A stretch of 5,014 bases of DNA, from NCBI GenBank assembly GCA_012274175.1, contig JAAOZZ010000361.1:1-5014 (forward strand), read 5' to 3'. This DNA comes from Betaproteobacteria bacterium (GTDB lineage: Bacteria > Pseudomonadota > Gammaproteobacteria > Burkholderiales > Usitatibacteraceae). Both the position numbers and the translations under genes were made by a program. Positions 1 through 5,014 of this stretch are shown here, piece by piece. Every line of letters starts with the position of its first letter. Position 1 is the first letter of the stretch. A model generated the notes under the pieces. The model saw only the letters and a list, made by a program, of their open reading frames with translations, did no database searches and had not been told where the DNA came from.

Positions 1-1020
1 ATCGGGCTGCTGCTCGCCACGGTGGGCGTGGACGAGACCTACGGCGCCGACCGCTTCACCTTCCACGTGGCGATCCTCCAGGACGGGATCGAATACCTCA
101 CGGTGATGGTCGGGGCCTACGGGCTCGGGGAAGTGCTGGCGCGCATGGAAAAGGGGTTCGTCACGCCGGCGATGGAGCCGGGACGCAAGGTGGAGACGCG
201 GCTGCCGCGCTGGAGCGAGATCCGCCGCCTCAAGGGCACGATCGCCCGCAGCTCGCTGATCGGGATCATCTGCGGGATCGTTCCCGGCGCGGGCGCCACC
301 GTGGGATCCTTCGTCGCCTACGGCGTGGAGGCGCAATACGGCGCGCGCCGCGACAAGCTGGGCACCGGCATCCCCGAAGGCATCGTCGCCCCGCAGCTCG
401 CGTCCACGGCCACGGTGGGCGGCCACATGGTGCCGCTCCTCGCCCTGGGCATCCCGGGAAGCGGGGCCACCGCCGTGATCCTCGGCGCGTTCCTCCTGCA
501 CGGCGTGCAGCCCGGACCGCAGATCTTCCAGACCAGCGGCGACATGGTCTACACCATCTTCGCCTCGATGTTCGCCGCGGTGCTCGGCATGTGCCTGCTG
601 GGGTACTTCGCCATCAAGCCCCTCATCTGGGTGCTGAAGCTGCCCGAGGCGGTGACCTCCGCCTTCGTGGCGCTCTTCTGCTTCGTGGGCGCCTACAGCG
701 CGCGCAACAGCATCACCGACCTGTGGATGATCGTGATCTTCGGCATCGTGGGCTACCTCTTCGAGCGCTTCCGGTTCCCGATCGCGCCCATGGTGCTGGG
801 GTGCATCCTCGGGCCCGTGGCCGAGACGTCCTTCATGACGAGCATGATCGCCTTCAAGAACGACGGGACGGTGTTCTTCACGCGGCCGATAAGCGGTATC
901 GTGATGGCTCTCACGATCCTGGCGCTCGCCTATCCCATGATCCGCCACGTGCGCAGGGTGATCCGCGCGAAGAAGCTTCCCCCGGGGCTTGCAGGGCTCG
1001 GGGGCGAGGCGCGGCCGTGA
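1..1020 (+). CDS. TctA-family large permease of a tripartite tricarboxylate transporter, 5' end cut off
   Basis: This is the large membrane subunit of a TTT (TctABC) secondary transporter, which imports small carboxylates delivered by a periplasmic TctC protein. The reading frame is open from base 1 (339 residues seen; the family is usually about 500), so the true start lies upstream; the GTG at 22 is an internal Val. Visible family hallmarks are the glycine/proline loop PGAGAT (residues 95-100, window numbering) after a hydrophobic stretch, and the second loop EGIVAP...LGIPGSGAT (126-157) followed by HGVQPGP. Further hydrophobic segments lie near residues 186-206, 217-233, 241-254, 261-272 and 300-313, then a basic cytoplasmic-looking tail. 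The second loop reads APQLASTA where I recall APE-A-NNA in many members. Its TGA overlaps the next gene's GTG. TctB and TctC are not in the window. The substrate cannot be read from the sequence; the neighbours suggest a small carboxylate such as sulfoacetate. Confidence 0.93.
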   Translation: MGLLLATVGVDETYGADRFTFHVAILQDGIEYLTVMVGAYGLGEVLARMEKGFVTPAMEPGRKVETRLPRWSEIRRLKGTIARSSLIGIICGIVPGAGATVGSFVAYGVEAQYGARRDKLGTGIPEGIVAPQLASTATVGGHMVPLLALGIPGSGATAVILGAFLLHGVQPGPQIFQTSGDMVYTIFASMFAAVLGMCLLGYFAIKPLIWVLKLPEAVTSAFVALFCFVGAYSARNSITDLWMIVIFGIVGYLFERFRFPIAPMVLGCILGPVAETSFMTSMIAFKNDGTVFFTRPISGIVMALTILALAYPMIRHVRRVIRAKKLPPGLAGLGGEARP

Positions 1021-2438
1021 GCTCGGTCGCCGCGGCGGGGCAGCCCGTGTCGCTCGTGGTGGCACAGCTCGTGCGCCGCGCGCGCGCCGCGCAGGCCGAG
1101 TTCGAGCGCTGGCCCCAGGAGCGCGTGGACGAGGCCGCGCTCGCCTGCGGCTGGGCGATCATGAAGCCGGAGAACAACCGGGCGCTGGCCGAGCTCGCGG
1201 TGCGCGATTCGGGCCTGGGCAACGTGCCCGACAAGATCGTGAAGAACCACCGCAAGACCCTGGGCCTGCTGCGCGACATCCGCGGAGTGAGGACGGTGGG
1301 CGTCATCGCCGAGCATCCCGAGCTGGGCATCACGGAGATCGCGCGCCCCGTGGGCGTGGTGGCGGCGATCACGCCTTCCACCAATCCGGCGGCCACCCCT
1401 GCCAACCAGATCATCAACGCGGTGAAGTGCGGCAACGCCATCATCCTCGCACCCTCGCCGAAGGGCTCCGCCACGTGCGAGGCGCTGCTGGGATTCGTGC
1501 ACGGGGAGCTCGCCAAGGTCGGCGCCCCCCTGGACCTGGTGCAGATGCTGCCCGCGCCGGCGACGAAGGAGGCCACCCACGAGCTGATGCGCCAGGCCGA
1601 CCTCGTCACCGCCACCGGATCCCAGGCGAACATCCGCGCCGCGTATTCGAGCGGCAAGCCCGCGCTCGGCGTGGGCCAGGGCAACGTGGTGTCCATCGTC
1701 GACGCAAGCGCCGAGCTCGACGGCGCCGCGGAGAAGATCGCGCGCTCCAAGACCTTCGACAACGCGACCAGCTGTTCCTCGGAGAACGCGGTCGTGATCC
1801 TCACGCCGGTGTACGACGCGATGCTCGCGCAGTTGACGCGGCAGGGAGGAGCGCTGCTCGACGCTGCCGAGAAGGCGAAGCTGCAAGCGCTCATGTTCCC
1901 CGGGGGCAAGCTCGCGCCGGCGGCGACCGCCCAATCGGCGCCGCGCATCGCCCGGCTCGCGGGCCTCGAGCGCCCCGCCGCGCTCGACGCGCGTTTCCTG
2001 ATGGTGGAGGAGTCCGGCGTCGGCCCTTCCTATCCGTTTTCCGGCGAGAAGCTCTCTCCCGTGCTCGCGGTATACCGTGCGCGGGACTTCGACGAGGCGT
2101 TCGCGATCACGCGGCGCATCTACGACTTCCAGGGCAAGGGCCACTCGGTGTCGCTGCACAGCCGCGACGGGGCCCAGGCCCTGCGCCTGGGCCTCGAGAT
2201 GCCCGTGGCGCGCGTGATCGTGAACCAGGCCCACTGCATCGCCACCGGGGGCAGCTTCGACAACGGGCTGCCGTTCTCGCTTTCCATGGGCTGCGGCACC
2301 TGGGGCGGCAACGGCTTCTCCGACAACATGCACTGGCGGCACTTCCTCAACATCACCCGGATCGCGCGGCCCATTCCCGAGAAGGTCCCCGCGGAAAGCG
2401 AGATCTTCGGGGCCTACCACGGGAAATACGGCGCGTAG
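1017..2438 (+). CDS. sauS: CoA-acylating aldehyde dehydrogenase, probably sulfoacetaldehyde dehydrogenase (SauS)
   Basis: A 473-residue member of the acylating branch of the aldehyde dehydrogenase superfamily (the SucD/EutE/AdhE N-terminal type), interconverting an acyl-CoA and its aldehyde with NAD(P)H in the cytoplasm. The cofactor region holds TPSTNPAATP (residues 119-128) and a nucleotide-binding stretch around 200-231 ending in GVGQGNV. The catalytic cysteine is Cys253 in FDNATSCSSEN (247-257). The C-terminal signature MGCGTWGGN (424-432) resembles the AdhE/SucD type. I chose the GTG at 1017 because it overlaps the upstream TGA by four bases, has a purine-rich GGGGGCGAGG 7 nt upstream, and gives a normal family length; GTG 1047 is an alternative. 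The adjacent CoA ligase suggests the reductive direction, acyl-CoA to aldehyde. The sulfoacetyl-CoA assignment rests on the NATSCSSEN-like active site as I remember SauS and on the ligase pairing. Succinyl-, oxalyl- or another short acyl-CoA remains possible. The family is certain, the substrate moderate. Confidence 0.7.
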   Translation: MSSVAAAGQPVSLVVAQLVRRARAAQAEFERWPQERVDEAALACGWAIMKPENNRALAELAVRDSGLGNVPDKIVKNHRKTLGLLRDIRGVRTVGVIAEHPELGITEIARPVGVVAAITPSTNPAATPANQIINAVKCGNAIILAPSPKGSATCEALLGFVHGELAKVGAPLDLVQMLPAPATKEATHELMRQADLVTATGSQANIRAAYSSGKPALGVGQGNVVSIVDASAELDGAAEKIARSKTFDNATSCSSENAVVILTPVYDAMLAQLTRQGGALLDAAEKAKLQALMFPGGKLAPAATAQSAPRIARLAGLERPAALDARFLMVEESGVGPSYPFSGEKLSPVLAVYRARDFDEAFAITRRIYDFQGKGHSVSLHSRDGAQALRLGLEMPVARVIVNQAHCIATGGSFDNGLPFSLSMGCGTWGGNGFSDNMHWRHFLNITRIARPIPEKVPAESEIFGAYHGKYGA

Positions 2439-3950
2439 ATGGGCGAGACGATTCGCGCCCTCGTCGACGAGCAGGCGGCGGCGAGGCCCGGCCGGCCTTG
2501 GCTGCTGGCCCCGGAGACGGGCCGCATCCTCACCTTCGCGGGGCTGCGGGAGGCGAGCCTGCGGCTCGCCGCGTTCCTCGCGGCGCGGGGCATCGCGCAA
2601 GGCGAGCGCGTCGCCACGTTCATGCCCAACGGCCTGCAGACCGCGCGGCTCTTCGTCGGGGTGATGTACGCGGGGCGGGTGGTCACGCCGCTCAACCTGC
2701 TCGCGCAAGCCTCGCAGCTCGAATACGTGCTCGGCCACTGCGACGCGCGGCTCGTCTTCGTGGCCCCCGCCGAGCGCGAGCGGCTCGCGGCGGCGGCGGC
2801 GCGCGCCGGGCGCGCGATCGAGCTGGTCACCGTGGATCCCGATTGCGAGGAGTTCGTGGACGATGCCCCGCTCGCGGGCACGAGCCTCGCGCCCCTCGAG
2901 CCCCGGACCGAAGCGCTCATGATGTACACCTCGGGCACCACCGGCGTTCCCAAGGGCGTGGTGCTCACCCATGGCAACGTGGTGGCCGGGGGCACGTTCG
3001 TTTCCCGCGCCCACGCCCTCGGTGAATCCGACCGGGTGCTCGCGGTGCTGCCGCTCTACCACATCAACGCGCAGATCGTGACGGCCGCCGCCCCCCTCGT
3101 GCACGGCGGCAGCGTCGTGATGCCGCACCGCTTCTCGGCGGGCGAGTTCTGGCCGCTCGCCTGCGAGCACCGCTGCACCTGGATCAACGTCGTGCCCACG
3201 ATCATCTCGTTTCTTCTCGCCGGCCCCGATCCGCGCGACGCCGGGCTCGCGATCTCGGCGATTCGCTTCTGCCGTTCGGCCTCCGCGCCGCTCGCGCCCG
3301 AGCACCACCGAGCCTTCGAGGAGCGCTTCGGCATCGGCATCATCGAGACGATGGGGCTTACCGAGACGGCGGCGCCGGTGTTCACCAACCCGCTCGATCC
3401 GGCGCAGCGCAAGATCGGCAGCCCCGGCCGGGCGTTCGGCAACGAGGCGAAGGTCGTGGACCCGCAGTCGGGAAGGGAGCTGCCCGACGGAGTGCCGGGG
3501 GAGATCCTGGTGCGCGGCCCGAACGTGATGAAGGAGTACTACAAGGCGCCCGAGGCCACGGCGAAGGACCTCGCGCCCGACGGTTGGCTGCACACCGGGG
3601 ACCTGGGCCTGCGCGACGCCGACGGGTTCTTCTTCATCACCGGCCGGCTGAAGGAGCTCATCATCAAGGGCGGCGAGAACATCGCCCCGCGGGAGATCGA
3701 CGAGGCGCTCTACCGCCATCCCGCCGTGCTCGAGGCGGCGGCGGTGGGCGTACCCGACCCGCACTACGGCCAGGAGATCCTCGCCGCGGTGGTGCTGAAG
3801 CCCGGCATGGCGGCGAGCGAAGCGGACCTGCGGGCGTTCTGCGAAGCGGAACTCGGCCGCTTCAAGACGCCGAAGACCTTCCGCTTCATGGGAGAGTTGC
3901 CGAAGGGGCCGTCGGGCAAGGTCCAGCGCCTGAAGCTCGTGCCGCCGTGA
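2439..3950 (+). CDS. sauT: AMP-forming acyl-CoA ligase, probably sulfoacetate-CoA ligase (SauT)
   Basis: A complete 503-residue adenylate-forming enzyme (ANL superfamily) that activates a carboxylate with ATP to an acyl-AMP and then a CoA thioester. All core motifs are intact: the phosphate loop YTSGTTGVPKG (163-173), GLTET (306-310), GWLHTGD with ribose-binding Asp388 (382-388), the hinge region GRLKELIIKGGENI (402-415) and the C-terminal catalytic lysine Lys494 in PKGPSGK. There is no signal peptide or extra domain. The ATG directly follows the TAG of the dehydrogenase gene, so translation is probably coupled; a weak GGGAAA lies 12 nt upstream. The SASAPLAPE stretch and the C-terminal domain remind me of oxalyl-CoA synthetases (plant AAE3 type) and other short-acid ligases. 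Pairing with an acylating aldehyde dehydrogenase and a TTT permease makes SauT the best named guess. Oxalate or another small acid is the alternative. The enzyme class is near certain, the substrate moderate. Confidence 0.65.
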   Translation: MGETIRALVDEQAAARPGRPWLLAPETGRILTFAGLREASLRLAAFLAARGIAQGERVATFMPNGLQTARLFVGVMYAGRVVTPLNLLAQASQLEYVLGHCDARLVFVAPAERERLAAAAARAGRAIELVTVDPDCEEFVDDAPLAGTSLAPLEPRTEALMMYTSGTTGVPKGVVLTHGNVVAGGTFVSRAHALGESDRVLAVLPLYHINAQIVTAAAPLVHGGSVVMPHRFSAGEFWPLACEHRCTWINVVPTIISFLLAGPDPRDAGLAISAIRFCRSASAPLAPEHHRAFEERFGIGIIETMGLTETAAPVFTNPLDPAQRKIGSPGRAFGNEAKVVDPQSGRELPDGVPGEILVRGPNVMKEYYKAPEATAKDLAPDGWLHTGDLGLRDADGFFFITGRLKELIIKGGENIAPREIDEALYRHPAVLEAAAVGVPDPHYGQEILAAVVLKPGMAASEADLRAFCEAELGRFKTPKTFRFMGELPKGPSGKVQRLKLVPP

Positions 3951-3970
3951 AGGGCCCGCCCGCGCCGCGC

Positions 3971-3976
3971 TAGAAT
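3971..3976 (+). promoter_or_regulatory. possible -10 box (TAGAAT) for the carbonic anhydrase gene
   Basis: TAGAAT matches the sigma-70 -10 consensus at five of six positions and stands out in a very GC-rich 44-nt gap between the ligase stop and the can start. It would place the transcript start near 3983 and leave a leader of only about 12 nt, which fits the lack of a recognisable Shine-Dalgarno sequence before the ATG. No convincing -35 hexamer is present 16-18 nt upstream, so the call is tentative and read-through from the upstream operon is equally possible. The TAG of this box is also an in-frame stop for can and bounds its N-terminus. Confidence 0.35.
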
Positions 3977-3994
3977 GCGGCCAGAACGCTCCCC

Positions 3995-4636
3995 ATGCTC
4001 TCGCTTTCCCACCTCTTCGAGAACAACCGCGCCTGGTCCGAGCGCATCCGCCGCGTGGACCCGGAGTTCTTCTCGCGCCTCCTGGGCCAGCAGCGGCCGC
4101 GCTACCTGTGGATCGGCTGCGCCGACAGCCGGGTGCCGGCCAACGAGATCGTGGGACTCGCGCCCGGAGAGCTGTTCGTGCATCGCAACATCGCCAACGT
4201 GGTCGTGCACAGCGACCTGAATTGCCTGTCGGTGATGCAGTTCGCCGTGGAGGTGCTCAAGGTGGAGCACATCATCGTCTGCGGCCACTACGGGTGCAGC
4301 GGCGTGTCGGCCGCGCTCCAGCACCAGCGCGTGGGCCTCGCGGACAACTGGCTGCGGCACATCCAGGACGTGCACGCCAAGCACGATGCGCTGGTGGACG
4401 GCCTCTCCGGGATACCGGAGCGCATCGATCGGCTGTGCGAGCTGAACGTGATCGAGCAGGTGGCCAACGTGTGCCAGACCACGATCGTGCACGATGCGTG
4501 GAGCCGCGGACAGGAGCTCTGGGTGCACGGCTGGGCCTACGGCCTCAAGGACGGCCTGATCCGCGACCTGGGCACCACGGTCAACCGCGCGGACGAGGCG
4601 GGCCGCGTCTACCGCTCCGCGATCAGCGCGCTGTAG
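3995..4636 (+). CDS. can: beta-class carbonic anhydrase (Can type)
   Basis: A complete 213-residue cytoplasmic zinc enzyme that interconverts CO2 and bicarbonate, supplying bicarbonate for carboxylation reactions. It resembles E. coli Can along its whole length, and with the ATG at 3995 the zinc ligands fall on the same numbers as I recall for that protein: Cys42 and Asp44 in CADSR (dyad Asp44-Arg46), then His98 and Cys101 in CGHYGC. Trp39, Arg64 and Tyr182 occupy the positions of the noncatalytic bicarbonate pocket of type II beta enzymes (Trp39, Arg64, Tyr181 in the Haemophilus influenzae protein), so regulation by bicarbonate and pH is expected. An in-frame TAG at 3971-3973 rules out a longer N-terminus. 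There is no clear ribosome binding site. It lies 44 nt after the ligase gene on the same strand; I see no direct metabolic link, and it is probably a housekeeping gene with its own promoter or read-through expression. Confidence 0.97.
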   Translation: MLSLSHLFENNRAWSERIRRVDPEFFSRLLGQQRPRYLWIGCADSRVPANEIVGLAPGELFVHRNIANVVVHSDLNCLSVMQFAVEVLKVEHIIVCGHYGCSGVSAALQHQRVGLADNWLRHIQDVHAKHDALVDGLSGIPERIDRLCELNVIEQVANVCQTTIVHDAWSRGQELWVHGWAYGLKDGLIRDLGTTVNRADEAGRVYRSAISAL

Positions 4637-4639
4637 CGA

Positions 4640-4677
4640 TCCGCCAGCCCCGCTTCAGGCCGCTGCGCGGCGGCGGA
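4640..4677 (+). terminator. GC-rich hairpin just after can, possible weak terminator
   Basis: Three bases after the can stop codon, TCCGCC (4640-4645) can pair with GGCGGA (4672-4677). Inside it, immediately next to the right arm, GCCGC (4659-4663) pairs with GCGGC (4667-4671) over a three-base loop. The two stems could stack in RNA. There is no T-run after them, so this is not a classical intrinsic terminator. It could still mark the transcript end or protect the 3' end. In sequence this GC-rich, such pairing can also arise by chance. Confidence 0.3.
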
Positions 4678-4725
4678 CACAATCGTTGACATTCCGAGGG
4701 GTCTTTCGACACAGTCGTTGACACT
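4676..4725. repeat. two 18-bp direct repeats, each a dyad around CGTTGAC
   Basis: Copy one is 4676-4693 and copy two is 4708-4725, exactly 32 bp apart (about three helical turns). They match at 16 of 18 positions. Each has the core CGTTGAC (4684-4690 and 4716-4722) flanked by inverted arms: AAT/ATT in copy one and ACAGT/ACTGT (4711-4715 and 4723-4727) in copy two. The only two mismatches between the copies fall at mirror positions, so each copy keeps its own symmetry. Both contain TTGACA, a perfect -35 hexamer, but neither has a good -10 box 16-18 nt downstream. Same-face spacing upstream of a new gene suggests paired binding sites for a dimeric regulator; this is inference. Confidence 0.5.
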
Positions 4726-4744
4726 GTCCCGCACGGCATCGCCC

Positions 4745-4750
4745 TACCAT
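4745..4750 (+). promoter_or_regulatory. possible -10 box (TACCAT) for the exported-protein gene
   Basis: TACCAT matches four of six consensus positions, including the key TA and final T, and would start transcription near 4757, giving a leader of about 25 nt before the ATG at 4782. The nearest perfect -35 (TTGACA at 4718-4723) is 21 nt away, longer than the usual 16-18, so the promoter would probably need an activator or use another -35. Low confidence. Confidence 0.3.
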
Positions 4751-4771
4751 CGATTCATCAACTTTCGATGG
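4747..4771. promoter_or_regulatory. 7-bp perfect inverted repeat, possible operator or leader hairpin
   Basis: CCATCGA (4747-4753) and TCGATGG (4765-4771) are perfect reverse complements separated by 11 bases and centred on 4759. The element overlaps the possible -10 box and ends 10 bases before the ATG at 4782. As DNA it could be a repressor operator; as RNA, if transcription starts upstream of it, it could form a hairpin next to the start codon. Arms of this length can occur by chance, so confidence is modest. Confidence 0.35.
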
Positions 4772-4781
4772 CCTTGCGAAC

Positions 4782-5014
4782 ATGGGTATGCCGAAAATCC
4801 TCCGACGCGCGATTCCGGCCCTCGCCTTCGCCGCGGCGTTCCTGGCGGCCTCCGGCGGAAGCCTCGCGGCATCCGGCTCCCAGGGGCCGAACGCGATCGC
4901 GCAGAAGGCGCACCTCGATTTCGCGATCCGCATTCCCGACGTGCTGCGCCTCACGTCGATCTCCCATCTCGAGCAGCTCGTGCTGCCCGCGAGTGCCGCG
5001 ACTTCCGCCGGCGC
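4782..5014 (+). CDS. unrecognised exported protein, 3' end cut off
   Basis: The frame from the ATG at 4782 stays open to the window end (77 residues) with strongly G/C third positions, as in the real genes here. The N-terminus is a textbook signal peptide: a basic n-region (Lys5, Arg8, Arg9), a hydrophobic core AIPALAFAAAFLAASGG (10-26), and a cleavage region around SLAAS (27-31). The product is therefore probably secreted to the periplasm or beyond. The mature start contains AHLDFAIRIPDVLRL (43-57), an alternating pattern suggestive of a beta-strand. I do not recognise the family and assign no function. ATG 4788 is an alternative start; neither has a clear ribosome binding site. The ATG at 4768 belongs to another frame that translates to a low-complexity Arg/Ser/Pro product. 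The upstream region carries paired repeats and an inverted repeat that may control this gene. Confidence 0.72.
   Translation, partial: MGMPKILRRAIPALAFAAAFLAASGGSLAASGSQGPNAIAQKAHLDFAIRIPDVLRLTSISHLEQLVLPASAATSAG

Noticed and set aside
591..1016. N-terminal extension of the dehydrogenase frame upstream of GTG 1017
   Set aside because: This part lies inside the permease gene in another frame and translates to Arg/His-rich sequence unlike the family. The enzyme has normal length from 1017.
2171..2193. Perfect 9-bp inverted repeat (GGCCCAGGC / GCCTGGGCC) with a 5-base loop inside the dehydrogenase gene
   Set aside because: It lies in conserved coding sequence (GAQALRLGL) and uses only common GC-rich codons; a match of this size in 5 kb of GC-rich DNA is plausible by chance.
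989..3025. A 678-codon + strand frame spanning parts of the dehydrogenase and ligase genes
   Set aside because: The product is low-complexity Arg/Gly/Ala sequence and crosses two well-supported genes; it is an out-of-frame shadow.
930..3764. A 944-codon open frame on the - strand opposite the dehydrogenase and ligase genes
   Set aside because: Its translation is rich in Arg, Gly, Ala and His with no recognisable domain, while the opposite strand encodes two intact enzymes. In GC-rich DNA such long antisense frames arise because stop codons are rare.
3764..4528. A 254-codon - strand frame opposite the carbonic anhydrase gene
   Set aside because: It is antisense to a clear, complete can gene and has no recognisable domain.
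4686..4723. Two TTGACA hexamers read as tandem sigma-70 -35 boxes
   Set aside because: Neither has a credible -10 box at 16-18 nt; the nearest candidate for the second is 21 nt away. They are better explained as part of the repeated dyad element.
4655..4967. - strand open frames over the intergenic region and the exported-protein start
   Set aside because: They have no recognisable domains and run opposite a frame with a clear signal peptide and coding-like third-position bias.

Overview
The window is GC-rich and tightly packed. All recognisable genes lie on the + strand, and codon third positions are strongly G/C. The gene content suggests a proteobacterium, most likely a betaproteobacterium: a TctA-type permease, an acylating aldehyde dehydrogenase plus CoA ligase pair, and a close relative of E. 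coli Can. This placement is inference from gene types and composition; no taxonomic marker is present.

Bases 1-3950 look like one transcription unit of three contiguous genes. These are the C-terminal two thirds of a tripartite tricarboxylate transporter (TTT) large permease, a CoA-acylating aldehyde dehydrogenase and an AMP-forming acyl-CoA ligase. The first two overlap at GTGA; the second and third abut as TAG|ATG. Together they suggest uptake of a small carboxylate, ATP-dependent activation to its CoA thioester, and NAD(P)H-dependent reduction to the aldehyde. The best match I can name is sulfoacetate degradation (SauT, then SauS, giving sulfoacetaldehyde), with a TTT permease in place of the MFS carrier SauU described in Cupriavidus necator. 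The diagnostic next enzyme, Xsc, is not in the window, so the substrate stays an inference. Oxalate to glyoxylate is the main alternative.

Bases 3951-3994 are a short gap holding a possible -10 box (TAGAAT). It is followed by a complete beta-carbonic anhydrase (can, 3995-4636) with all zinc ligands and the residues of the bicarbonate-regulated type.

Bases 4637-4781 are a noncoding stretch unusually rich in symmetry. It holds a GC-rich hairpin just after can, two 18-bp direct repeats 32 bp apart that each centre on a CGTTGAC core flanked by inverted arms, and a 7-bp perfect inverted repeat overlapping a possible -10 box. They lead into the start of an unrecognised gene for an exported protein (4782 to the window end), which has a clear signal peptide and is cut by the window edge.
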